Program-made: the position numbers and the translations under genes
Shown here: one piece after another, positions 26,001 to 34,352 of the stretch
Position numbering within the stretch: the stretch's first letter is position 1
How the letters are laid out: each line of letters opens with the position of its first letter
The notes under the pieces: generated by a model
The model's input: the letters and a program-made list of their open reading frames with translations, nothing else
Databases searched by the model: none
Told to the model about the DNA's origin: nothing
NCBI GenBank assembly: GCA_964481165.1
Contig: CAYZYC010000001.1
Location: forward strand, 12,431 to 76,430
DNA from: Zeimonas sp964481165
GTDB lineage: Bacteria > Pseudomonadota > Gammaproteobacteria > Burkholderiales > Burkholderiaceae_E
Reading direction: 5' to 3'
Length of the DNA stretch: 64,000 nt

Positions 26001-26927
26001 CTGCTGCTCCGCGAGCAGCTGCTCGGTGCGCTTGGCCTGCGTGATCTCCTCGCAATGCGCAAGCAGTGCGACTGCCGCGCCGGCGTCGTCGGCGATCGAC
26101 GAGATCTGGTTGCGCGCCCAGACGAGCCGGCCGTCGGGACGGATGTAGCGCTTCTCGATCGTGAAGCTCTCGCCGGTTTCGACGAGGCGACGCAGGCCCT
26201 CGGTGTTCGCGGGAAGATCCTCCGGATGCGTGATCTCCTGCATGCGCAGCCGAAGCAGTTCGCCGCGGCTGCGACCGGTGATTTCGCAGTAGCGGTCGTT
26301 GACCATCGTCAGGCGCCCGGTCGTGTCGGCAACGGCGATGCCGCCGGCGGCGCGCTCGAAGAGCGTGGCGAAACGCCGCTCGCTGTCGCGCAGCGCGTTC
26401 TCGGCGAACGAGCGCTCGATCAGGTCTGCAGTCATTCGCGCAAGCAGGTCGAGAAAACGCTGCGTGAACCCGGTCGGCCGGTTCGATCCACTGAAGTGAT
26501 TGTTCAGCACGCCGAGCGCACGGCCGTCCCGGCTGAGCAGCGGGGTCGACTGGACCGCGCGGATTTCCTCGGCGAGGTACACGTCGAGGTCGCGCGTGCC
26601 GCGCAGGGCCGGTTCGCCCGCGAGGTCCTCGACGAACACCCGACGCGCGTTGCGCAACGCCGCAATGCTCGTCGCGTGGCAACCCTCGTCGGCGAAGTGC
26701 CGAAGGAATTCCTCGCCCAGGCCCTGATGCACGACGATGCGCAACGCGTTCGTCTGCGGGTCGACAAACTGGATGCTGCCCTTCTCGGTGCCGGTCAGCT
26801 GCGCGGAAGCTGCAAGGATCTCGCGAAGCAGCTCTTCGAGATCGCCGCCGGCGAGAAGCCGCGTGCTGATCGCATGGATTGCCAGCAGGCTGGAAAGGTC
26901 GGCGGCGAGATCCGGATGTTCGCGCAC
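23094..26927 (-). CDS. Hybrid sensor histidine kinase with three GAF and three PAS domains
   Basis: The 1277-residue protein has no membrane segment and should sense cytosolic signals. Approximate order: GAF (15-185), PAS/PAC (195-310), GAF-like (320-480), PAS (490-620), GAF (625-790), PAS (800-920), HisKA with the phospho-His in L-G-H-E-L-R-T-P-L-A-P (near 940), HATPase with N-L-L-N-N-A-C-K-Y-S, D-D-G-I-G-M-D and G-G-L-G-I-G-L-A-L-V (1040-1150), and a C-terminal receiver (1175-1290) with the phosphoacceptor Asp in V-V-L-L-D-I-G-M-P. The start is a GTG at 26927 preceded by AAGAGGTA, better supported than the ATG 96 bases upstream. No output regulator lies nearby, so its phosphorelay partner is unknown. 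Confidence 0.9.
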   Translation of the reverse strand: MREHPDLAADLSSLLAIHAISTRLLAGGDLEELLREILAASAQLTGTEKGSIQFVDPQTNALRIVVHQGLGEEFLRHFADEGCHATSIAALRNARRVFVEDLAGEPALRGTRDLDVYLAEEIRAVQSTPLLSRDGRALGVLNNHFSGSNRPTGFTQRFLDLLARMTADLIERSFAENALRDSERRFATLFERAAGGIAVADTTGRLTMVNDRYCEITGRSRGELLRLRMQEITHPEDLPANTEGLRRLVETGESFTIEKRYIRPDGRLVWARNQISSIADDAGAAVALLAHCEEITQAKRTEQLLAEQQALLALTASGRPLDDCLRALCDAVSRLAPKLRACVLLADPQRTTFVRAVASHLPESFARAMVGTPIDRFAHAPWVDAILGGRTVQCTGVARDGRWSARWRAHCLAHDVRASHSQPVLAVDGLPTACVVLALDEAREATEWEQRLSAFGAYVASIAIERDRAGRTLRESEERYRSLFESIEDGLCVIEVLPGNDGAPNDFRFLECNPAFVVQRNVARSADPPDPLHAPQLDSRWIAACRDVVREGRPVRFEHRAEAADAWFEINAFPFGKPENRNVAVLFRNVTERRAQEVRNRFLLALSEALRPLADPGRVRAEAARILGEHLTASRVLYAEISVDQSVATIEGGYTNGVAPVEGRHRTVDFGTSLLATLRAGDTYVNADFADDVGLSAAQKGAYARLGVRSAIIVPIVKGERLAGVLAVHDVRPRAWQSDEIALAEETAQKTWHAIERARAETALRESEAKFRELADNITQFAWIADPDGSVFWYNRRWIDYTGATLASTCGNGWQAYVHPDHLRRVLSRMKRVIGVHGLWEDSFPLRAGDGRYRWFLSRATPIRDAQGDVVRWFGTSTDIDDQRTAQEALREADRSKDEFLAILGHELRTPLAPIRNAVHVLRSSATTPAQASAARDMIDRQVRLLVRLIDDLLDISRIAVDKMRLHSEHVELAAVLEQAIESVQGDLDAAGHELVVRHADRSVPLHADAARLVQVFSNLLNNACKYSGRGGRIELTVDPTPDDSGRAGVSVRIRDDGIGMDPDFLPKLFTRFSQAQAAIERSHGGLGIGLALVRRLVEMHGGTITGRSDGQGLGSEFAVWLPVAENEAPNARRLPPEPETASAASNRRALVVDDNHDNAESLAMLLRLHGGEVEIANDGLEALAKAERFRPDVVLLDIGMPKLNGYDTCRVLRTQTWGRNMIVIAQTGWGQNEDRLRAQQAGFDGHLVKPIDYPALALLLASLESGRARQHRECET

Positions 26928-27058
26928 GGCTACCTCTTGCGAGCGATCCGCATTGTAACGGGCCGGCAACGGTCGCCACGTCTCTCGTCGCACGCGGCAC
27001 CTGCCCGCAACGGTACAGTGCATGCTTCATCGTGTTGCGCACGAACAGCGAGGAGCGT

Positions 27059-27940
27059 ATGACTTCCCGGAGGGTCGGCATGATCGGCGTGGGCCTGATG
27101 GGCCACGGAATCGCGGTCAATCTGGTGCGCGGCGGCTATCGGCTCGCGTTTCTCGAGCATCCGGGCAACCAGCCGGTCGACGATCTGCTCGCGGCCGGGG
27201 CGCGCTCGCTGCGCGGTGCGGCAGCGCTCGCAGCCGACAGCGACGTGCTGATCCTGTGCGTGACCGGGACGCCCGAAGTCGAAGATGCGCTGTTTCGCGA
27301 AGGCGGTGCGCTCGAGGGCTTGCGTGCCGGCACACTCGTCGTCGATTGCTCGACCGCAATGCCGTCGTCGACCGTTCGAATCGCAGCGACGATCGAACGC
27401 AAGGGCGCGCGCTTTCTCGATGCGCCGATGACCCGCACGCCGAAGGAAGCCGCCGAAGGCCGCCTGAACGTGATCGTCGGCGGCGATCGTGCCGTGTTCG
27501 ACGAATTCCGCCCGTTGCTCGAGTGCTTCGCCGAGAGCGTCGTCTACGCCGGTCCGGCCGGCTCGGGCCACCGCCTGAAGCTGCTGCACAACTACGTGTC
27601 GCTCGGATTCACCGTCGTGCTGGCCGAAGCGGCAGCCTGCGCGCGACGCTCCGGCGTCGACGACTCCGCGTTCCTCGACGTGCTCGCCAGCGGCGGCGGA
27701 GGCGGCGTCGTGCTCGAGCGTCTTCGCCCCTTCCTCGAGTCGGGCGACGATTCGTCGTTTCGCTTCACGATCGCCAACGCGCTCAAGGACATCGACTACT
27801 ACGCGACGATGGCGCAGCAGATCGGCGCAGCGCGCGACGCGGCGCAGGCGATCCGCGGCGTCTACGCGCAGGCGGCAGGACGCGGAATGGCGCAGTCTTC
27901 CGTGCCGCAGCTCGTCGGAATGCTCGCGGCGAACTCCTGA
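27059..27940 (+). CDS. 3-hydroxyisobutyrate dehydrogenase-family NAD(P)-dependent oxidoreductase
   Basis: The 293-residue beta-hydroxyacid dehydrogenase has a Rossmann motif G-V-G-L-M-G-H-G (10-17), the substrate motif D-A-P-M-T-R-T-P-K-E-A-A-E-G-R-L near 125 and the catalytic Lys in GSGHRLKLLHNYVSLG near 176. Family members oxidise 3-hydroxyisobutyrate, tartronate semialdehyde, gamma-hydroxybutyrate or sulfolactate-like acids. Usual D-A-P-V-S-G is changed to D-A-P-M-T-R, so the substrate differs from classical 3-hydroxyisobutyrate. GAGGAG directly precedes ATG 27059. It is divergent from the hybrid kinase over 131 bases. Confidence 0.87.
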   Translation: MTSRRVGMIGVGLMGHGIAVNLVRGGYRLAFLEHPGNQPVDDLLAAGARSLRGAAALAADSDVLILCVTGTPEVEDALFREGGALEGLRAGTLVVDCSTAMPSSTVRIAATIERKGARFLDAPMTRTPKEAAEGRLNVIVGGDRAVFDEFRPLLECFAESVVYAGPAGSGHRLKLLHNYVSLGFTVVLAEAAACARRSGVDDSAFLDVLASGGGGGVVLERLRPFLESGDDSSFRFTIANALKDIDYYATMAQQIGAARDAAQAIRGVYAQAAGRGMAQSSVPQLVGMLAANS

Positions 27941-27942
27941 GC

Positions 27943-27974
27943 GATTTCGGCGCGCGACGATGCGCGCCGAAATC
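27943..27974. terminator. Perfect 13-base-pair hairpin between convergent genes
   Basis: GATTTCGGCGCGC (27943-27955) and GCGCGCCGAAATC (27962-27974) are exact inverse complements around a GACGAT loop. The hairpin lies 2 bases after the dehydrogenase stop and 11 bases before the DoxX stop, so it probably ends both transcripts. No clear U-run is present. Confidence 0.65.
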
Positions 27975-27985
27975 GTGCTGGCGCA

Positions 27986-28420
27986 CTACGGCAGCGGCCT
28001 CGCCGCGACGGTGTTCGCTCCCCTGCCGTCGACGCTCAGCGAGCCCGGGCCCCAGGCGACGAGAAACATCAGGCCGCCGAAGATCGCGACGTTCTTGCTG
28101 AAATTGATCGCCTCGGCCATCTGCTGCTCGGCCGGCACCGCCCAGTAGTTGTGGAAGACGAAGGCCGCAACGATCGTGAAGAGCGCGAGCAGCGCGGCAG
28201 CCCACCGGGTCTTGTAGCCGACGAGGATCGCGATTCCCCCGACCAGTTCGATCACCAGCCCGATGCCGACCGCCACCGAGGCGAGCGGCAGGCCTTTCGA
28301 TACCGCATAGCCGACGGTTCCTTCGAAGCCCGGCCCGAGCTTGCTCCATCCGGCCGGGATGAACAGGTAAGCGAGGCAGATGCGGCCGATCAGCGGAAGA
28401 ATCTTCTGCAGCGCGTCCAT
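27986..28420 (-). CDS. DoxX family membrane protein
   Basis: The 144-residue protein has four predicted membrane helices, with the DoxX landmarks R-I-C-L-A-Y-L-F-I-P-A-G-W-S-K-L in helix 1, an inner segment G-I-G-L-V-I-E-L-V-G-G-I-A-I-L-V-G and the paired turn F-H-N-Y-W before helix 4. DoxX/YphA proteins sit in the inner membrane; some associate with redox or superoxide-handling complexes, but most have no assigned reaction. GGGAGAG precedes ATG 28420. It is divergent from the ZIP transporter (103 bases) and ends at the shared hairpin. Confidence 0.88.
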   Translation of the reverse strand: MDALQKILPLIGRICLAYLFIPAGWSKLGPGFEGTVGYAVSKGLPLASVAVGIGLVIELVGGIAILVGYKTRWAAALLALFTIVAAFVFHNYWAVPAEQQMAEAINFSKNVAIFGGLMFLVAWGPGSLSVDGRGANTVAARPLP

Positions 28421-28523
28421 GTCGTCTCTCCCAAAGGGGTTCGATGCAGCGGATGGCAGCGCCCATCGTATCGCTTCTTGGTACCCTGCGCGCAACCCGC
28501 CCGCCGGGCGCCCGCGCACCGAC

Positions 28524-29327
28524 ATGGTTTCCTTCGCGTTCCTCGACGACGCTTCGCCGCTGCAACTCGCTTTCCTCGCGAGCCTGGTCGGCGGAGCGCT
28601 GGCCACGACGCTGGGCGCGTTTCCGGTGCTGTGGATGGACCGCCTGTCGCCGCGCGCGAGCAACGCGATGCTCGCGTTCGCCGCCGGCGTGATGCTTGCC
28701 GCCACGGTGTTCTCGCTGCTGCTGCCGGGCCTTGCGTATGCCGAATCGATGCTGGGCGGGCGCAGGGCCGCTGCCGCGGCAGTGGTCTTCGCGCTGCTGC
28801 TGGGCGGCGCGTCGATGGGGCTGGTGAATCGCCTGCTGCCGCACGAGCATTTCCTGAAGGGAACCGAGGGTCCTTCCGGCAGTCGCGTCGCACGCGTGTG
28901 GTTGTTCGTCTTCGCGATCGCAGTCCATAACTTCCCCGAAGGACTGTCGATCGGCGTCGGTGCGGCCAGCGGCGATGCGCACATCGGTTTCGGCGTCACG
29001 CTGGGAATCGGACTGCAGAACATTCCCGAGGGGCTCGCCGTCGCGATGTCGCTCGCAGCCCTCGGCTACACGCGACTGCAGGCGCTGGGCGTGGCCGCGC
29101 TCACCGGCGCGATCGAACTCGTCGGCGGCTTGTTCGGCGCCGGGCTGCTCGCGATATCCACGGGCCTGCTGCCGGGCGCGCTGGCCTTCGCCGCAGGCAC
29201 GATGCTGTTCGTCATCAGCGACGAAGTCATTCCCGAAACGCACCGCGGCGAGTTCGGGGAGACCGCCACCGCGGCGCTCTTCTTCGGCTTCGCGCTGATG
29301 TTCTTCCTCGACGTCGCACTGCTGTGA
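28524..29327 (+). CDS. ZIP family divalent metal transporter (GufA-like)
   Basis: The 267-residue inner-membrane protein has about eight helices. The metal-binding motifs of ZIP transporters are clear: V-H-N-F-P-E-G near residue 138 in helix 4 and L-Q-N-I-P-E-G near 167 in helix 5, plus a late D-E-V-I-P-E-T-H. ZIP proteins bring zinc or other divalent metals into the cytosol. The pair HNFPEG/QNIPEG is characteristic of the GufA/ZupT branch. ATG 28524 lacks a strong ribosome binding site but begins the first helix correctly. It ends 14 bases from the convergent ABC permease gene. Confidence 0.9.
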   Translation: MVSFAFLDDASPLQLAFLASLVGGALATTLGAFPVLWMDRLSPRASNAMLAFAAGVMLAATVFSLLLPGLAYAESMLGGRRAAAAAVVFALLLGGASMGLVNRLLPHEHFLKGTEGPSGSRVARVWLFVFAIAVHNFPEGLSIGVGAASGDAHIGFGVTLGIGLQNIPEGLAVAMSLAALGYTRLQALGVAALTGAIELVGGLFGAGLLAISTGLLPGALAFAAGTMLFVISDEVIPETHRGEFGETATAALFFGFALMFFLDVALL

Positions 29328-29341
29328 GCGCGCAGGCTGCG

Positions 29342-30574
29342 TCATTCGTGGCGCAATGCTTCGATCGGCTGAAGGCGTGAAGCCGCGCGCGCCGGATAGA
29401 AACCGAAGAAGACGCCGACCAGCGCCGAGAACCCGAACGCGAGCACGATCGATTCGACCGTCAGCGTGATCCGCCAGCCGGCGATGTCGCCGATCAGCAG
29501 CGCTGCTCCGATGCCCACTGCCACCCCGATCAGGCCGCCGATCAGCGACAACGCGGTCGCCTCGACCATGAACTGCAGCAGGATGTCTCGGGCACGGGCA
29601 CCGACGGCCATGCGCAGGCCGATCTCGCGCGTGCGCTCGGTGACGCTGACGAGCATGATGTTCATGATGCCGATGCCGCCGACGAGCAGGCTGACCCCGG
29701 CCACGGCCGAGAGCAGCAGGGTCAGCACGCGACTCGACGCCTCCTGCGTCTGAAGCACTTCGGTCAGGTCGCGCAAGCCGAAATCGTCGTCGTCGCCCGG
29801 CAGCAGCCGGTGTCGTTGCCGCAGCAGTTCGCGCACGCCGGCCTGCGCATCGGACATGCTCGTGCCTTCGGCGACCTTGATGTTGATCGAACTGACGACC
29901 TTCTGCCTGCCGGCAGGCCGACCCTGGATGCGGTGCCGAAGCGTGCCGATCGGCACCATCACGACGTCGTCCTGGTCCGAGCCCCACGCGTTCTGTCCCT
30001 TCGGGGCCAGCACGCCGATCACCGTGACCGGAACGCGTCCGATGCGCATCGTCCGGTCGATCGGGTCGATGTCCCCGAACAGTTCGTTGGCCACGGTACG
30101 TCCGATCAGCGCGACCTTGCCCGCCCCCGACATCTCGCCTGCCTCGAACAGGCGCCCGTCGTGCAGCGACCAGCCGCGGGCTTCGAGATAGTCGTTCGTC
30201 ACGCCGTACGCGGTCGACGCCCAGTTGACGTTTCCGGCGATCAGTTGCACGCCGCTGCGCGACGACGGTGCCGCGAGCCGGACGTGCGGCACCTCGCGGG
30301 CGATCGCCGCCGCATCGTCTTCGGTCAGCGTCGCCGCGGTTCCCGTCGCCAGGCGCAGGCCCTGTGCGTTGCGCGTGCCCGGCCAGACGATCAGCACGTT
30401 CGAACCGAGCGACTGGATCTGCTCGGCGACCCGCTCCTGCGCACCGCGTCCAATGGCGATCATCGCGATCACCGCCGCGACGCCGATGATGATTCCGAGC
30501 ATCGTCAACGTCGAGCGCAGTGCGTGGCGCCCGAGCGCGGTCAGCGCGATGCCCAGCGATGCGCCGAATCCCAT
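29342..30574 (-). CDS. MacB-like ABC transporter permease
   Basis: The 410-residue permease has the MacB/FtsX layout: an N-terminal helix (R-S-T-L-T-M-L-G-I-I-I-G-V-A-A-V-I), a large periplasmic MacB_PCD domain (about 40-270) and three C-terminal helices with A-G-V-S-L-L-V-G-G-I-G-I-M-N-I-M-L-V-S-V-T-E-R-T-R-E-I-G-L-R as the FtsX signature. It works with the ATPase and fusion protein encoded upstream in a tripartite exporter of peptides, macrolides or lipids. The ATPase and permease are separate genes, as in YknXYZ, not fused as in E. coli MacB. The start is 21 bases after the ATPase gene. Confidence 0.92.
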   Translation of the reverse strand: MGFGASLGIALTALGRHALRSTLTMLGIIIGVAAVIAMIAIGRGAQERVAEQIQSLGSNVLIVWPGTRNAQGLRLATGTAATLTEDDAAAIAREVPHVRLAAPSSRSGVQLIAGNVNWASTAYGVTNDYLEARGWSLHDGRLFEAGEMSGAGKVALIGRTVANELFGDIDPIDRTMRIGRVPVTVIGVLAPKGQNAWGSDQDDVVMVPIGTLRHRIQGRPAGRQKVVSSINIKVAEGTSMSDAQAGVRELLRQRHRLLPGDDDDFGLRDLTEVLQTQEASSRVLTLLLSAVAGVSLLVGGIGIMNIMLVSVTERTREIGLRMAVGARARDILLQFMVEATALSLIGGLIGVAVGIGAALLIGDIAGWRITLTVESIVLAFGFSALVGVFFGFYPARAASRLQPIEALRHE

Positions 30575-30595
30575 CGTCGCAGTTTCCCGAGGCGA

Positions 30596-31324
30596 TCAGC
30601 CCGCCGGCGCAGCGGCGGCGAGCCGCGCGCGCGCGTCGTCGGCGGCGTTGACGCGATCGTGCTGCACGCGTCCGTCCAGGAAGTGGATCACGCGGCGCGC
30701 AAAGCGCGCGACGTCGGTTTCGTGCGTCACGAAGACGACGGTCTGCCCGGCGTGGTTCAGCGACTGCAGCAGCGCCATGACTTCGAGCGAGGTGCGCGAG
30801 TCGAGCGCGCCGGTGGGTTCGTCGGCCAGCAGCAGGATCGGGTCGTTCACCAATGCGCGGGCGATCGCGACACGTTGCTGCTGCCCGCCCGACAGTTGCG
30901 CCGGCGTGTGGTCGATCCGGTCTTCCAGCCCCACGTCCGCGAGGCGTGCCCGCGCGCGTTGCACGCGTTCGGCGCGTGCCATGCCGGAATAGAGCAACGG
31001 CAGCATCGTGTTCTCGAGCGCGCTCGTTCGCGCGAGCAGGTTGAACTGCTGGAACACGAAACCGATGCGCCGGTTGCGGATCGCCGCCAGCCGATCGCCG
31101 TCGAGGCCGGCGACTTCGACGCCGTCGAGCCGATAGCTTCCGTCGGACGGCGCGTCCAGACAGCCGATCAGGTTCATGAACGTCGACTTTCCCGAACCCG
31201 AAGGGCCCATGATCGCGACGCATTCGCCCTGCTCTATCGACAGCGAGACGCCGTCGAGCGCGCGCACTTCGGTCTGTCCCATCCGGTAGACCTTGGTGAG
31301 CCGGTGCGTCTCGATCAGCGCCAT
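30596..31324 (-). CDS. MacB-like ABC transporter ATP-binding protein
   Basis: The 242-residue ATPase has Walker A G-P-S-G-S-G-K-S (40-47), Q-loop F-V-F-Q-Q-F-N-L, signature L-S-G-G-Q-Q-Q-R, Walker B L-L-L-A-D-E-P-T and the switch His in V-T-H-E. This is the LolD/MacB/FtsE group, with I-G-C-L-D between Walker A and the Q-loop. It powers the exporter made with the permease at 29342 and the membrane fusion protein at 31343. The ATG lies 18 bases after the fusion-protein stop, so the three genes form one unit. Confidence 0.94.
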   Translation of the reverse strand: MALIETHRLTKVYRMGQTEVRALDGVSLSIEQGECVAIMGPSGSGKSTFMNLIGCLDAPSDGSYRLDGVEVAGLDGDRLAAIRNRRIGFVFQQFNLLARTSALENTMLPLLYSGMARAERVQRARARLADVGLEDRIDHTPAQLSGGQQQRVAIARALVNDPILLLADEPTGALDSRTSLEVMALLQSLNHAGQTVVFVTHETDVARFARRVIHFLDGRVQHDRVNAADDARARLAAAAPAG

Positions 31325-31342
31325 CGCCGGAGTGCGGCCGAT

Positions 31343-32671
31343 TCAGAGCAGGCGCAGTCCGCGGCGCCGCGGTTCGGCGGGCGGTCCGTCGATGCCGACG
31401 ACCACCTCGAGTCCTTCGTCGAGCGCCGGATTCTCCACCTGCGTATGGCTGCCGTCGCTGATTCCGACGGCCACGTCGATCGGCCGGGGCTGGCCGTTCT
31501 CGAGCACGAAGATCCGGCGACGCATCTCGGGCACGACGGAAGGTGCCGTGGCGGAATCGGCGCCGGCCGTTTCGCGGGCGACGCGTCCCGGGGCGACGTC
31601 GGGCGGTGCGGGTCCGCTCGGGGCCGCGGCGAAGCCCGGCAGGCGCACGCGCAGCGCCGCATTGGGCACCTTGAGCACCGCCTCGCGCGTATCGGTGACG
31701 ATGCGAACGTTGGCCGTCATGCCGGGCAGCAGCAGCCCCTCGGGGTTGGCGAAGGTGACGATCACGTTGTACGTGATCACGTTCTGCACGTTGACCGCGG
31801 CGATCCGGATCTGCGTGACTTCGCCGTCGAAGCTGCGTCCCGGATGCGCGTCGACGTTGAAGCGCGCCGGTTGCCCGGTGTGGATCCGGCCGATGTCGGT
31901 CTCGTCGATGCTGGTGTCGACCTGCATGTCCTGCAGGTTACGCGCGATCACGAACAGCTCCGGCGACTGCAGGCTCGCCGCCACCGTCTGCCCGGCCTCG
32001 ACCGAACGCTTGATCACGACGCCGTCGACCGGGCTGCGGATCACCGAGCGTCCGAGGTCGACCTGTGCCGCGCGCAGCGCCGCTTCGCGCTGCCGCACGA
32101 CGGCCTCGCTGTTGCGCACCTGCGCGATGGCGACGTCGAGCGAGGCGCGCGCCGTGTTCGCCTCCTGCTCCTGCACGCGAACGAGCGCGAGCGCACGGTC
32201 GCGTTCGGCGACCGACAGGAAGTTGCGGGCGAGCAGGTCTTCCTTGCGCTGCAGGTCGCGACGCGACTCGGCGAGATTCACGGTGGCGCGCGCAACCTCG
32301 GCCCGCCGTGCGTGCACCTGGCTTTCCTGCACGTGGACCTGCGCGCGGGCCGCCTCCAGGTCGGCCTGTGCCTGTCCGACCCGGTGTTCGAAGGTTTCCG
32401 GAGCGATGCGCGCGATCACCTGCCCTTGCCGGACCTCGTCGTTGAAGTCGACGAGCACGTCGCGGATCTGTCCCGAGACCTGCGACCCGACCTGCACGGT
32501 GCCGACGGGATTGATGGTTCCCGAGGCCGAAACCGCGGCGACGACGGTACCGCGCTCGATGCGCTCGCTGCGGTAGCGCGTGGCCGGCTCGTCGTCGCGC
32601 GACGCCCACCACGCCACGGCGGCAACGCCGGCGACCAATGCGAGAACCGCAAACGCCGTCCGTGCCTGCAT
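31343..32671 (-). CDS. MacA-like periplasmic adaptor (membrane fusion protein)
   Basis: The 442-residue adaptor has one N-terminal membrane anchor (about 5-25), a biotinyl-lipoyl half-motif (G-S-Q-V-S-G-Q-I-R-D-V-L-V-D-F-N-D-E-V), a long alpha-helical hairpin (residues 95-215, rich in Arg, Gln, Ala and Glu), the second lipoyl half (I-R-S-P-V-D-G-V-V) and a beta-barrel (T-G-Q-P-A-R-F-N-V-D-A-H-P-G-R-S-F). A Pro/Ala-rich insert near 350-385 is not usual. It bridges the ABC permease to an outer membrane channel. ATG 32671 was chosen; the frame continues upstream into the ankyrin gene without meaning. Confidence 0.92.
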   Translation of the reverse strand: MQARTAFAVLALVAGVAAVAWWASRDDEPATRYRSERIERGTVVAAVSASGTINPVGTVQVGSQVSGQIRDVLVDFNDEVRQGQVIARIAPETFEHRVGQAQADLEAARAQVHVQESQVHARRAEVARATVNLAESRRDLQRKEDLLARNFLSVAERDRALALVRVQEQEANTARASLDVAIAQVRNSEAVVRQREAALRAAQVDLGRSVIRSPVDGVVIKRSVEAGQTVAASLQSPELFVIARNLQDMQVDTSIDETDIGRIHTGQPARFNVDAHPGRSFDGEVTQIRIAAVNVQNVITYNVIVTFANPEGLLLPGMTANVRIVTDTREAVLKVPNAALRVRLPGFAAAPSGPAPPDVAPGRVARETAGADSATAPSVVPEMRRRIFVLENGQPRPIDVAVGISDGSHTQVENPALDEGLEVVVGIDGPPAEPRRRGLRLL

Positions 32672-32690
32672 GGCGAAGCCTGCCCCGGAC

Positions 32691-33488
32691 TCAGTCGCGC
32701 GCGCCCGGAAGGCGCGGTGCCGCGACGCGTTCCGGGCGCCGCCGGTCTTCCTCGCGCTTGTCTTTCTCGATCGCCTGCGCGCTGCGGGGACGTTCGAGCG
32801 TGCCGTAGCGGCGCGCGAATTCGGCAGCACGCTCGCGCAGCCAGTTCGCGACCTCGGGCTGGCCCTGCTGCTGCATGTAGCCGGCCGCGTCGAGTCCGCT
32901 GTCGTTGCGCGGCGTCGGATCGGCACCCGCTTCGACGAGCAGGCGTACCGCATCGGTGTGCGCGTGGCGAGCCGACATCATCAGCGGTGTGGTCCGGTTC
33001 GGTGACTGCGCATCGATGTACGCGTGCTGCTCGAGCAGGTATCGCAGCAGTTCGAGATTGCCGTTGACCGCAGCGTAATGCAACGGAGCCCAGCCGCTGC
33101 GGTTCACCTGCGCGCCCTTATCGACCAGCAGGCGCACGCTGTCGAGATGCCCGTGCAGCGCTGCGAGCATCAGGGCGGTTTCGCCCCGGCTGTTCGGGGC
33201 ATCGACCTTCGTGCCGGGGATTGCCGCCAGCTGCTCGAGCGTTTTCCACGACCGTTCGCGCGCCGCGACGACGATCGCAGGCCCGTGCTGCGGGTGCTGG
33301 ACGTTCGTGTCGACGCCGCGCAGCAGCAGCGTCTGCACGCGCTGCGTGTCGTCTCGCGCGACGGCTTCCCAGAATTCCGGGCTTGCGTCGCCGGACCGGG
33401 CGGCCGCGTTCTGCGACAGCACCGCCGCCAGGCACACGACGATGCTGGCGACAAGCCATCGGCCAAAGTTGAAGTCAACTCGTAACAC
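32691..33488 (-). CDS. Periplasmic ankyrin-repeat protein
   Basis: The 265-residue protein has a signal peptide (FGRWLVASIVVCLAAVLSQ, probable cut near A-A-A-R) and four or five ankyrin repeats: G-E-T-A-L-M-L-A-A-L-H-G-H-L-D-S-V, W-A-P-L-H-Y-A-A-V-N-G-N-L-E-L-L and T-T-P-L-M-M-S-A-R-H-A-H-T-D-A-V. An acidic-basic tail (EKDKREEDRRR) follows. Such proteins mediate protein contacts in the periplasm. The start is a GTG at 33488, 13 bases inside the tatD 3' end, with AAGGA upstream. It lies between tatD and the MacAB-type exporter genes. Confidence 0.85.
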   Translation of the reverse strand: MLRVDFNFGRWLVASIVVCLAAVLSQNAAARSGDASPEFWEAVARDDTQRVQTLLLRGVDTNVQHPQHGPAIVVAARERSWKTLEQLAAIPGTKVDAPNSRGETALMLAALHGHLDSVRLLVDKGAQVNRSGWAPLHYAAVNGNLELLRYLLEQHAYIDAQSPNRTTPLMMSARHAHTDAVRLLVEAGADPTPRNDSGLDAAGYMQQQGQPEVANWLRERAAEFARRYGTLERPRSAQAIEKDKREEDRRRPERVAAPRLPGARD

Positions 33489-34257
33489 TACGACGCGAGT
33501 CCTTGAAAAGACGGAAGTAATTCGACGTCGTCAACTCGGCGATCTGGGTCGGCGTGCGGCCACGGAGCTCGGCGAGGCACGCTGCGACGTGGCGCACCAG
33601 CGCAGGTTCGTTGGTCTTGCCGCGCTCGGGAACCGGAGCGAGATACGGCGAGTCGGTCTCGATCAGCAACCGGTCGTCCGGGACGCGCGCGGCGACTTCG
33701 CGCAGGTCGCCGGCGTTGCGGAACGTGACGATTCCCGAGAACGATACGTGAAAACCGAGATCGAGCGCCGCCTTCGCCGTGGGCCAGTCCTCGGTGAAGC
33801 AGTGCAGGACCCCGCCGGCCTGCTCGGCGCCTTCCTCGCGCATCAGCCGAAGCGTATCGGCCGAAGCCGCGCGCGTGTGCACGATCAGCGGTTTTCCCGC
33901 TTGGCGGGCGGCGCGGATGTGCACGCGGAAACGATCGCGTTGCCACTCGGTGTCGCCCTGCGTGCGGAAATAATCGAGGCCGGTTTCGCCGATCGCCACG
34001 ACCCGGGGATGCGCGGCCAGTTGCACCAGCGTCTCGACGTCGGGTTCGCGCGCATCGGGCGAATCGGGATGCACGCCCACCGATGCGCTCAGGCGCGGGT
34101 CGCTCTCGGCGATCGCCAGGACGCGATCGAAGCCGTCGAGCGAGACGCAGACGCACAGTGCGTGGCCGACGTCGTGCGCCGCCATCGCGGCGAGCACCTC
34201 GTCGAGGCGCGCAGACAGTTCCGGGAAATCGAGGTGGCAGTGGGAGTCGACGAGCAT
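33475..34257 (-). CDS. tatD: TatD family metal-dependent hydrolase/DNase
   Basis: The 260-residue TIM-barrel hydrolase starts MLVDSHCHLD with the H-x-H metal pair, then G-V-H-P (residue 72 region), G-E-T-G-L-D-Y for the bridging Glu, H-T-R-A-A, L-H-C-F-T and the final metal Asp in I-E-T-D-S-P-Y-L-A-P. TatD enzymes are 3'-5' exonucleases or D-aminoacyl-type hydrolases linked with DNA repair. ATG 34257 places the D-S-H-C-H-L motif at the N-terminus as usual; ATG 34299 would add 14 residues. It follows the PilZ gene in the conserved mltG-tmk-holB-pilZ-tatD order. Confidence 0.93.
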   Translation of the reverse strand: MLVDSHCHLDFPELSARLDEVLAAMAAHDVGHALCVCVSLDGFDRVLAIAESDPRLSASVGVHPDSPDAREPDVETLVQLAAHPRVVAIGETGLDYFRTQGDTEWQRDRFRVHIRAARQAGKPLIVHTRAASADTLRLMREEGAEQAGGVLHCFTEDWPTAKAALDLGFHVSFSGIVTFRNAGDLREVAARVPDDRLLIETDSPYLAPVPERGKTNEPALVRHVAACLAELRGRTPTQIAELTTSNYFRLFKDSRRSVTS

Positions 34258-34352
34258 CTCGACGCGCCGCGCATGGGTGCGCGGCCTTGTACTCGTCATT
34301 GTATCGGCGCGACTCTCCCGGGGCCCCGAGCCCCTCGCGCGCGAGGCCTCGC

